Translations under genes and position numbers: made by a program
The notes under the pieces: generated by a model
Told to the model about the DNA's origin: nothing
Databases searched by the model: none
The model's input: only the letters and a program-made list of their open reading frames with translations
Shown: piece after piece, positions 51,899 through 62,900 of the stretch
Position numbering within the stretch: the first letter of the stretch is position 1
Layout of the letters: every line of letters begins with the position of its first letter
Source: Erythrocercus mccallii
Lineage: Eukaryota; Chordata; Aves; Passeriformes; Dicruridae
DNA: 64,000 nucleotides
Direction: 5' to 3'
Assembly (NCBI GenBank): GCA_013397435.1
Contig: VZRG01000360.1
Location: 186,001-250,000 of the forward strand

Positions 51899-54800
51899 AA
51901 AATATTGGGATCTGCCAGCAGCAGAATTCCCACAAGCTACATATGAATTTGAAACTTTAATGACACTCCTGATTTGCTTTACTGCAATGGCTGGGTAGAA
52001 AAACTACATACAAGTATTAAGAGGAAGGATAATGATTTCTGCCCATCACTGTAGGGTATAAGGATACCCTTTCCATGAAAGTCACATTATTCTGAAAAAG
52101 GCTTGGGAATCCCTTCCTCCAAAAGTAAATTAAAAACCAGAAATTAATGGACTCAAACCACACTAGCAGGATATTCAACTATTTCAATAACACTTTTGCT
52201 GCCCATGCAGCAACAACGCCAAATACAAATCTGGCCACATTCCATATGCAAGCCCCAAGGAAATGTATTCTTGGGGGACCCTCTCTGCTGCATTTGCATT
52301 GTAAATACATTTGCAAACTGAATTCCAGGCCAAAGCCCCATTGTTCCAGCTTCCACGAGGCATCACTAACAGTGTTGAATTTAATCATTGTGCCAATGCA
52401 TTTATCCATCTAGAAAACGAATACAACCATTCCGAGTGGGTGATTCATTCATGAGTGAGTGATTGAAATATCAATGTGACTTGTTCTCTTAAGTCAGTTA
52501 CGACAAGATATTAATGATTTTTATGTGTCTAGAGATCAAGACAGACACCTGATGGGGCTTTCATAACATCTACCTCCCACTGAAATCTTATCCTCTTACC
52601 TTGCTTATATGAGCTATTGAAAAGTTTAATTAATGAGTGATTGAAGTGCTTGTATAGTGTTTCACAATCCTTAGGAGAGATGCATGTAGCCCAAAAGCAT
52701 TTTTATTCAGTCCTCTAGAAGGATAAATCAAGGACCTAGGAATGCTGGTGATTATCAGGAAACTAAATAGAGCCTGGTAATGCTTTTCCTGCAAGCACTG
52801 CAACAGCCCTTACATTATAGAAATAAGTATTATGTCCTCTATTCTCCTTTCTAAAGGCATAAGCACTGTAAATAATATTTTTGGAAAAGCAGTAAAGGAA
52901 ACAGTCCTTAGATTTCTTCGGATACTTCGACTCCTATGCTGCCCATTATGTTGGATTCTAAGTCACATAAAATTCTGCAAAGAATCAGTGAATAAAATTA
53001 TTAAAGATAATTATAATGTGGAAGCGTGACAAGTTAGAATGTAGTCCACACAATTAGACTTACTGTCATGAATAGATATATTATCTGTAGTTTGGAATGC
53101 GTGGCTAAAGAATCCAATCCAAAATACCAAAATGCCTAATGATAATATGTAGATTCTGCAGCCACATATTTAAAAAATGTATGTCAGTTGGAGACAATTT
53201 CATGTCCTGTGAAGATACAGGGAAGATAAAACCAGCTTAAGGCTGGAGTTTTACTCCCTGGTGCACCCTACGTTAAAAGTCTTTAAATAAAATAGTTGTC
53301 TTAAATTTGAAAGGTTCCAATGATTTAAAATAGTAATTAATATTGAAGGGTGAAAAAAACAGTATTTTTAAAATGTGTATCAGAACAGGATTTATCTTCA
53401 GACTCCTTTGTTGGTTTTCAAAAAAAAATTTGAATTACAGGTAAGATTTCCATGCCCATATAAGAAAATGTGTCAATTTGTAGACTGCCTTAAAATTGGT
53501 ACTGTCTGCTTTAGTGCACAATGTCCCCTCAGGGCAAGACAGGTAACTGGCCCACTGAGGGACAGAGTGTTCTCCTTTCCATCTTTGATAAATACATTGA
53601 TGCAGTCCTTCTCCAATACATAAACATTCCCTAGGAACTCCTTGTGAAACTGCAGCTCTGTCAAGGGACTTTGGATATTTTTAGACTACTGCCTCTTAAT
53701 GTTGGAATGACACACGACACTCCTAAGGCAGTTTGAAAGCTAAAAAGAAGTTATCTGGCCTTCATGACAATATAAAGCCAAGTGTGCAGTAATGGAATCA
53801 ATAAATTTTTTTACCAGGAAGTAATTTTACAGAATTTACAATCTGCTTATTTGCCCAAATTTTACTTTGTGTAGTATTTTATCAAATGCCTGAAAGACTT
53901 GCCAGTTTTGCAAGATCCAATTCTATATATATAGAACAAGTTTTGTAGATAGTCTTGTCTACAAAGAACACATCTGGTTTTTTACCCAAGTTCTGAAACC
54001 ACCAATCAACTACTATCAGCTTTTTGAAAGAACATATCATTTATCTACCAAAACATGAATAGTTTAAAAAATATAAAAATAAAAAAGAAATCCAAATGGA
54101 CTGTAAAACGTGTTTTATAGTCCTTATAAGATGATTTTCTCCATGACAAACTTTTGAAAAGATGTTCAAAATTATATTGCCACCTGCTGTTTCTGACAAA
54201 AGCAGGAGCCAGGTCTGGTTGGCTACATTATTTAAAATTCTGCAAGTATAATGGAAATCTTTTAATTTACGGAATCCATTGTGAAGCAGGGGATGAAATT
54301 TCAGTGCTTTTATCACCCATCTTGTATGTTCTGCGCTTCACTGGACTTCATCAGCAGTGCACTACTGAGAAAAACTCCAGGCTTTCTTTCCTTTTCTTCC
54401 CTTGTTCTAGTCCCTAAATGAATGTTTCAAAGTCTTCTTAGCTGATGTATAGCTAAGTACCAAACAATAAGCTGCAAAGCAATATTTGGTGGGGAAAAAG
54501 TCATAATTTTGTCTGATGAGTGATAATTTTATAGAAATACAAGCAAAGAAGAGATTTTGTGCATACAATAAACTCCACCTCAGCTGTCTATTTTTCTGTT
54601 ATTGCTTAGTTTCCTGTGCAACCTCACAAGGGCAGCACTGCTCTTACCATCAGCTGGAGAACACACTAGAGCATCTGGCCCTTTATCTACGGTACCTTTG
54701 GCAAGGCAAAATTACCACATCTAGAAGCAACACTATTCCAGACAGATCTTGAGGTCTTAACCTCCTTTGAAATAGTGGAATTCAGTAAGCATCTGGCCTT

Positions 54801-54926
54801 AACGGGCCATCTGAGCCCTAACTCAACGGGCTCTGAAGCATTTTATTGAATCTGACTATATTCTTTAACACAACCAAATCCTTTGCAAAACGTAGATTCA
54901 TTTAATTTGGAGGTTTACGGGTCCCA

Positions 54927-55214
54927 TTATTCCAGAAGATGTACCCACACAACAGAAGTGTTCAATCTACAGCTCCTAAAACGCTTCTTGAGCATCACAA
55001 ACGACCCAGAAACGCGTACTAGCACCCAGACCGCGGTCTGAGAAACCACCAGGCCAGTGGCGATGGTCAAGACCCGGGTCGCCCAGTGCAGCAGGAGCAT
55101 GATGCAGAAACGGCCCCGGCAGCGGGGCACGGCGGGTCCCGCCGAGACACGGCTGCGCTGGTTCGCTGGGGAACTCCCTGCCCATCGCTCCCGCCCAGCC
55201 CCTGCCCCGGGCAC
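54927..55214 (-). CDS. Speculative small open frame divergent from the CCDC66 promoter
   Basis: The minus strand has a 95-codon open frame starting in the CpG island. Its middle (from an internal Met in MLLLHWATRVL) is strongly hydrophobic and could form a membrane segment, followed by a basic KKRF stretch. No family is recognised. Divergent transcription from CpG islands is common, so transcription is plausible, but translation is unsupported and the frame may be chance in GC-rich DNA. Confidence 0.15.
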   Translation of the reverse strand: MPGAGAGRERWAGSSPANQRSRVSAGPAVPRCRGRFCIMLLLHWATRVLTIATGLVVSQTAVWVLVRVSGSFVMLKKRFRSCRLNTSVVWVHLLE

Positions 55215-55412
55215 TGTCTCGACTCTTCCCTGCTCGGCTGCCCCGGCTCTCCGTGCTCAGTTTCCTCGCCGCTCTCTCATCTCCGGACTGGGCTGCGCGG
55301 CTGTCGCTCCCCCCGCAGTGCCGGGACACCCGAGTTCCGACCCCACCTTCAGCCTCTCGCCACTCTGCTACCTCGTCCGCTTTGCCTAAACCACACCAGA
55401 AAACAGATTAGA

Positions 55413-55445
55413 CAGATAGATAGATGATAGATAGATAGATGGATG

Positions 55446-55539
<94 letters not shown>
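55413..55539. repeat. (GATA)n tetranucleotide microsatellite within the CCDC66 CpG island
   Basis: About 127 bp are made of GATA units with one deletion and two GGAT variants near the left end, then about 23 clean units. Minus-strand open frames across it read as repeated YLSI and are artefacts. Confidence 0.97.
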
Positions 55540-55638
55540 ATGAAAATACGAGCGAGCCGCCGCCGCCCTCCCCTCCTTCCTCCGCAGCTGCTCGAGGCCG
55601 GGGATAATCGCCCAGTTGCTTCGCACCCTCGGCGGAGC

Positions 55639-55770
55639 TGCAAGACGCCATCCCCCGGGACGAAGGTGTGCAAGACTCCATGCCCCCGGGACGGGCGGGT
55701 GCCGGATCCCATCCCCAGCGCTCCGGGCCCAGGTGGATGTGCGAGACGCCATCCCCCGGCGCTCCCGGCC
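55639..55770. repeat. GC-rich promoter minisatellite, four imperfect copies
   Basis: Units starting at 55639, 55669, 55700 and 55740 share the pattern TGC-AGAC-CCATCCCCCGGG. They are spaced 30, 31 and 40 bp apart. The first, second and fourth are the closest to each other. Confidence 0.75.
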
Positions 55771-55907
55771 GCACCGCCCCGCAGTGCTGCGGGTACCCAT
55801 TGGTGGAGGCTCCCCCGCGGCCAGCCAATCGGCACGCGACTCCTTCAGGGGAGGGGCGCAGAGCAATGCGGGGCGCTCCGCGCGTCTTCGCGGCCGGCGG
55901 GAGCGCC

Positions 55908-55918
55908 ATGGAGCTGGG
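55908..55918 (+). CDS. CCDC66: CCDC66 exon 1, coding part
   Basis: Only 11 coding bases, Met-Glu-Leu plus two bases of a Gly codon, precede the donor GG|GTAAGG. The start is in a near-perfect context (GCGCCATGG). Joined to exon 2 it gives MELGDGLKL, matching the human MNLGDGLKL start, which settles both the start codon and the splice. It lies in the CpG island, as a first exon should. Confidence 0.93.
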
Positions 55919-56925
55919 GTAAGGAGCGAGCAGGGCAGGGCCGCGCCGGGTGGGCAGCGGGACGGGTTCCCCACCGGACTCGGCTGTTCGGGGAGGGACA
56001 GGCTCGGATACGGAACGCATCGGTCTCGCGTCAGGGTTAGCATTGCCGCGCGGCCGAGCGAGCGGGAGTGACCTGAGGGACAGAGCGGGGGGTTAGCGAC
56101 CCTTCCCGTGGGAGAGCCTCGGGACGGGCTCTGGGAAGCGGTGGAGGGGGTGGGATGCTCGGGACAGCGCGGTCCGGCGGCAAGGGCAGCGCGCGTCCCC
56201 CGTTCCCCGCCGGCTGCAGCACAAAGCGGGACGGGGCCGGGCCGGGCGGCGGCTCCGCTTACTGAAGTGCCCCTTTCTAAGGTGCCCCTTAGAAAGTTGC
56301 GTGCGAGCTCGAACTGCGCTGGATGTTTTTATTATTAACATTTTTATAATGAAATATGAAGGTAAAGTGTTATTTGGAGCGCTTATCGTCATGTTGGATT
56401 GTCCCTGTGCACGGAAGAAAGAAAGGCAGTTGGGTACTTTACACTGCCACGGTTTTCTCTTCTCATAAACGCTTGTAACAGCGCTTGTTCCACTTGCAGA
56501 GGCAAATTGTGCCTGGAAGCACAACCGAAAGCTGTTTCCAGAATACAGCCCCGCTTTGTGAGCAGCGCTAGCGTTCCGGGAGGCTTGGTTAGCAATTTGT
56601 GTAGCACCCGGTTTATATTGTTGGATTATTAAATTGTTGGGGCGTATTCCTCTGTATAACGATATTGAGTGGCACCTTTAGTGTTAAAGATCTACTTTGC
56701 CTTATGCCAATCCAGTTTTTTCAGTAGAAAGAAGTAGAGTTTTTTCAATAGAACTATATCCTCTTCAAGACACGTTGATTTCTTTAAGTAACTTCTCAAA
56801 ACAGAGCTTGGAATGCGAAGGACAATCGGGAACAACAGCAAAGACTGTGTTACAATTAAATACAATTATTCTTGTTATTAATATAACAATCTTACCTTTA
56901 TCACATTACTTAATATTTAAGATTC

Positions 56926-56977
<52 letters not shown>

Positions 56978-59900
56978 TTGCAGCGATGGACTGAAGCTCA
57001 AAACTGAAGTGCTGGATGGAAAGCCTAGGCTAATTTTAGCTTCTTCGGGTATTTTTTTAATTATTTATCTCAAGTAATCTTTAAAGCTTCTTGAAGTTAA
57101 ACCTAATATCCAAGAGATATAAAGCCCAGCTTTCCTGAAATATTTTTCAGATTAGGAAGAATGTTTGTGCATTGTTATTTACAAGTCCTCTCTCTCACCA
57201 GCTCGATTGGGAAGAGGAGCTTCATAATGAACTCTGAATAGTCTGTGCACCAGGGAACAGCTGGCAAATAGTCTCCACTGCTTAGTTTGTCATTAAAATA
57301 AAAAGTTAAGTGCTATTGTGTATCAACTGGCATAACTTGATAATTTCTGTAATTTTATAGCGCATTACTTGTCAGGATAAAAGAGTTTTAATAACTGCCT
57401 AATTTACACAGCATGACATCATTACAATCACATTTTTAAAGTAAATCCAGTGTTTGCGATTAACATTTTTAATTTTCAATAAGCAGTTTCTTTAGGCCAA
57501 ATCTCACTACTACCATATACTGGAAAAAGCTATGTTGATATTAAGTGTTAATAAATTCTATTTCAGTGATTTGTCAGACATATGTCTGCAATAAATTCCA
57601 TTTTTGTGATTTGTCAGACATGCATTTCTGTACAAGTGTACTTTTTCTAACTGTTCTACACGGTCAGGGTACAGAAATTCTCCATTAAATTCTGTTTAAA
57701 TATATTTCCTTTTCTGCATTTGCCAGACAGCTGCCTAATGAGACAGGTGGTGTTTTGAGCCAGGAAGGAATTCCAGTGCTCTTTACAACCATCCTTAGCA
57801 TCTTTGGCTGGGTAGGGGCAGTCTGTGTTCCAGAGCGCTCCAAGGTAAAGCCTTGTATTGGACTGTGAACCAGCCTTGAACAAGCAGTCTTTTCCAGAAT
57901 TAACTTGTTTATACACTGATATAAACAGCATTTCATTGAATTCAATGCTGTCAAAAATTGCATCAAATTGTATTTGTTCTGAATTTTGGTTTCTGCACTG
58001 AAAAACACTGCTCACATTCTTAGGGGCTAAAGTAGGATTATTCTGCAGTAGCTTAAACTGCTACTAGATAGTTTTTCTCTCTTACACAGCAAAAAAACCC
58101 CAAAGAAAATAGCTATGTGTACAGGATTTCTTGAGTACCACATTCCCTCTATTAATTCGTAAGTATTATGTTGAACATGGTACTTACTATTTTTGAGACT
58201 ACTACGCCACTGTGCATCCTCTAGGACGCGAGTTAAAAGACTGAAGAGTAATTCAGGACACAGGTGTGGGAGTGATGGAGACAAACATGGAACCAAAGAA
58301 GACATTACCACAGGGCTCTCTGAGAAACAATGAATAGCAGGGGAAGGTCAGACTGGCAGAATAATTTGATTAGATGTGTATAAAAACTATACAGGCTTTT
58401 TTTACACAAAATAGTTACTGAAATATATAAATTTTTTTCCAACATACTTTTGAAGTGTGCATACTGAAATAAGTAAAAAAAAGTAAAATAATCAGGGCAG
58501 ATGGTGTGGGAAAAGTACTTTCCCCTGATTTACAAAAATCAGATGAATATAATGGGTTACTAATTTCTCAAGATTGTTTTTCAGGAGCAAGTTGTTATTA
58601 AATACTTATTTCATATGTTTGTGTTTGTTTCCCAAAAGATAAATCAAAGTCTGCCATGAAGGTAAGTGTAAAATTTTTAGAACACACAAATTCACTATTA
58701 GTTAACAGAAAATTTGAGAAATTGAACTGTTTAAATACTTGTAATCAATTACATTTATGAAAGAGAAATATGTGTTTATGAGTCCCTCATAACTTGAGAT
58801 ATTCTCTTATTTCTCAGGTTTATAATAGCTGTTTAAAAGGAAGAATTCAAAAGTTTGACTATTTTTACCTTTTCAAAATGCTTTTGTTTCCTTGGCCAAG
58901 AAGTTAGAGCAGCAGAGGGAATCATATAAATCAGAACTTTCAGAGACCTTAAAGGAATTCTGGCAAAATAGAGCTCTGAAGTGTGTTTAATTTCAGGTTT
59001 GGTTGTACAGGTTGTCTCTGAGTAAACTCGAATGCGGTAGGTTTGGGAAGGAGAAAAAGCAGAAAAAGGTCCCAGTACACAGGAAATAATTCCAAGTGTG
59101 CACCAAGGACCTTGGAAAGGATAAATCTTTGGTTCAGAGTGGAAAAATCAAGATTGAAATACTGCTGGCTGCATGGTGAAAACATTTGGAACCAGGCTTC
59201 AGAAACACCAAAGTAAAGCAGAATTAATGCTTGTTAATTCTTTTAAATGTCATCCTACCTAAAATTATTTATACTGTCATTTTGAAATACTCAAATTCAG
59301 TTGCTGTGTCTTCTTGGAAAGTATTGCTGGTACTCATGAGATATTTCATTAGCTTATACAGAGTTTCTACTGATGGAACAGAAAAGAAAAATTGCTCTTT
59401 ATTTTCCTTGTTGCTTCAATCTTGTTTTCATTTGTTGCAAACACATTTTTTTTTTCCTTATTTAATAGATGGTGAAATCTTTTTGCTTTAACAGATGGGT
59501 AATAAAGTCAGAGCACCTAAACAGGCATTGAGAATAAAGCACACTGGGCTCATCTTGAGGCCAACACAAAATGCTTGTATCAAGCAGGAAAATTTAACAA
59601 AACCAAGGAGTAAATCAAGCTTATCAATGACAAAAGGTGAAAAACTGCAAGTTAATAAACACTCCTCACATGAAGCCGCAACTAAAGGTTACTCGTTGGT
59701 TTTCCAAAGAGATGAGACAAACAGATATCCTGATTCAGAGGATTCTAGTATTGTGAAAAAAACTAAACACAAACCTCAAGCCCCACATGGATCAGCTGAA
59801 GACTTAAAAAGTTTGGTGTGTTTAACACAAGCACAACTTCAACAGATTTTGATGATTGTTAAAGAAGGAAGAAGCATCTCTGAGACTCATAATGAAAAGC

Positions 59901-62900
59901 AAGAGGAAATGGGTAAGGTACCCGCCATTGGATGCATTTGTTTCATGGAAACAGCAAAATGTGAAAGCCTAACTTTGAGTCAATAATTTAAGTTTATTTG
60001 CACATTGTAGAGATGTTACACTTACATTGGATGGTCTCAGACAAAATACCATTTGCCGTTATGGATGTGACATTGTTACTGTGAGGAACCAAGCATTTCA
60101 GAATTATAACAGTAAAAAAGATTGATGGATTTCCAGTATTCTGAAGAGCAAACCAGCAAGAAACGTTGTCACTGTTTCATGCAAAATAAGAACCATTTTA
60201 CACTGGGGGGAATAACATTGAACTGCACTGCCCAAAGAGAAGGGCCCTTCTGGTTTGTGAAGAATTCAGGCCTTCCTCTTGTGTCTCAAGAGCAGTTCTG
60301 CCATTTTCCTATGGCCAAAGATGGATATGTCTTTTTGTCTAACTGGACTATTAGTGCTGAATAGTATTTTTTTTTCCCCTCCCCAGTTCTTCTATTCAGA
60401 AGTGTAGAAGAACTGTTGCTTATTTTCCTTTATTGCATCATTCCTCCTGTTGGTGGATCTGTGGAGGGGACCTTTTGCAACAAGAATAAGACATCTGCAA
60501 TTAGAGTCCCAAACTCTGAGCCCTTAGCCAAGAATAAGTGATTACTAAGTCTAGCATTTTAAAAATCCACCTGTGAAGGTCTAACTTATGTGCATTAACT
60601 ATATAAACAGGGCTGAAAACACTTTTGTTAAATTGCGGGGAATCTGCAAGTTTCTGCTGCTCTCAAAGTACTTACTCAAAGATGAAGAAAGTTTAGTGGT
60701 TATATGTACATTTATACATATTTATGTTCTACCACAGCTACTAATGAGGCATCAGAGGAAAATGTTACATCATCACTTCAAGAAGATTGTGAAGTTCCAG
60801 ATGAAGCAAACTCTGATTCAGGCGGGAAACAAGAAGCACATCCACGGCCAGGACAGAAATTTATGTAGGTACATTTGTGTTACTGTGTACAGAAGTTGTA
60901 TCTCCAAAAAAGTTTCATACTGTATGTTCTTAATAACATTAATATAGCTTATAAATACTAATTAAAAAGTTACCCGTAAAATTTAACGGATCAGCTTTCT
61001 GGATAAAAATCTAAAAAAGCCCTTCTTCCTTTTCTCTAGAAAGGATTTATGGAAACCTGCTGACTTGTTTAGTACCTTGGGTGAAAGAGAAGGGGAGAAA
61101 GCCTTATTGAAATTTAAAAAGACCCAATGGAAGAAGGAATTAGGTATTTATGATGTATAAAATACATTTTTGATCCATTTTTATTATACTCAGGATGCTG
61201 ACGAAATTGATATTCCTTATGCCCTTTTAAATTTACTTACATGAGTAGAGTTGCTACAAATTGAGAAGTAAATAATAAGTCTCCAAGACAGATAAAGATT
61301 CTTGAATTTCAAAAGTTTATGCCAAGATTATAAATTCTTGCAAGAAACACTTCTTTGCCAATTAAATATTATCTCAAATGTGTTGTTATGCTTTGTATTT
61401 TGCCTGCAGTTTTATCACAATCTGATAGTAGCTGACAGCCATTGTCATTAAAAATCCATTTGTTTTTTAGTGGGAACAACATCACCCCAATCTACAAGCG
61501 TGACTGAGTGTATGAAATTGTTATTTGAACTCGAGGGAGTTTGCAGTCCAGCCCCATCACCAGTCAAGGGGAATCTCTGGAGGAAAATTAAACTGTTTAA
61601 TACAGTAGTAAATTCTCTCTGGCAAATTTAGGTTTTTATGATTCACATGGAGGAATGCTGTGTTTTGTTTTGATCTTGGATTTAGACCATTTGGTTTCAA
61701 GGTTTAATTCTGTGTTGTCAGTAGCTTCCATTATAGCTCCAGTGATTTTAATAATATTAAAGTAGTTCAAGACTGGTGTAACAAAATGGAGAAAGTTCAT
61801 ATACTTGGTTATTTGTTAGTTTTCCCTGGAAATTGTTACTCCAGTGTTTTTTAGTCTTCTCAGAGAGACTTCTGCATCCCTGGGCAGACACTCTTAAGAG
61901 CAAGGTCATGACTAATTGGTCAGACTCTTGGTTCCATTTCACAGTCCAAGTGACAGGGGAGACATGCATTGCTGTCTTTTTCTTTTTTCTTTTAATTGCT
62001 AAATGTTTGCAATAGGAACTCTTACTAGAGTTTCATTTGTTTGTTTAAGATGAACAGGTAGCACTGAAGAAGAAACTGAAAGAAACTTTGGAGGGAGAGG
62101 TGGGTTATTTTTGGGCAAAACTTGGCAGTAATAAAACCCATAAAGTGGAAACACCTGACCCAGACCAGGTAAGGCTGTCAATACATACAAAGGCACAATT
62201 TTCACAGCAGTGTTGCAGAACAGTTTAACTTGTAATTCATAGATTTTATTTTCTTACAAACCCTCTAGAATCCAACACTGGTGATGCTTTAAAGCCCTCT
62301 CAATGCTGCAGCTCCCTGGTCCTCACATACTTATTGCTCCAGCTTGTAACTTCTCAGCTTAAGATCTTTATAGCAGGAGCAACCCATTCCTATCCCTCCA
62401 TTTGGATTCCTGACTAAAAAGTATAAATCTTTTCTTGTTCTGTTTGGGGGAGTAGTCTCAAATGTAATTCCTGGCTATATAATTATATGCATTGTTCATA
62501 AGCTCTCACATATATTTGATTTGCTTACATAATAAGTATAGTCAGTATGACTTCTAGCTTTTTTAAAAGCTGTCATTCTGAACACCTGTGTTAAATAAAT
62601 ACATTATATTCACAAGAGACTTCTCCAGTGAAATTCATTGCTGTTAGATAGAACCTAGGGTTGTATCTGCCACAACTTCTTACAGCAAAAGCAAATAGCA
62701 CTTCTTTGTGGCACGTGCAGCATTCCTAGCAAAGTTTTGACTGTCCCATAAGAATTTGTTTCAGTCTACATAATTGATAAATAGTGGATAAAAGATGCTT
62801 AGTTACAAATTTGGGCTGAGGTTTTAATGAACAGCAGCTTCGAGAAGTATAATTTTGTTAACAAACAAAACAGGTGAATAAAATAAATCTTAAAACGGTC

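Larger units (their letters stand above)
34300..54900. other. Intergenic region between ERC2 and CCDC66
   Basis: This is gene-poor, AT-rich sequence. Open frames are all short and lack recognisable products or flanking splice signals. Identified contents are a CR1 fragment, a probable LTR, a 40-bp tandem duplication and microsatellites, all listed separately. It may hold conserved non-coding regulators, but single-sequence inspection cannot show conservation. Confidence 0.7.
55000..56290 (+). promoter_or_regulatory. CCDC66: CpG-island promoter of CCDC66
   Basis: About 1.3 kb of CpG-rich sequence surrounds the first coding exon. Two CCAAT boxes in opposite orientation lie 26 bp apart, ATTGG at 55799-55803 and CCAAT at 55825-55829, about 80-110 bp upstream of the ATG. 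This is a typical TATA-less, possibly bidirectional, NF-Y arrangement. A GATA array and a GC-rich minisatellite interrupt the island. The start of transcription probably falls between about 55835 and 55900. Confidence 0.8.

Noticed and set aside
54813..54833. GAGCCC...GGGCTC hairpin
   Set aside because: A six-base stem alone in non-coding DNA is expected by chance and has no associated signal.
55349..56043. Minus-strand open frames of 149-223 codons across the CCDC66 promoter
   Set aside because: They consist of GC-rich promoter sequence plus the GATA array read as repeated YLSI; no family, no splice support, and they oppose the real first exon.
61480..61630. Possible extra CCDC66 exon after TTTTTAG
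   Set aside because: Would separate KKEL from DEQVALKKK, which are contiguous in human CCDC66, and lacks a good donor in a matching phase.
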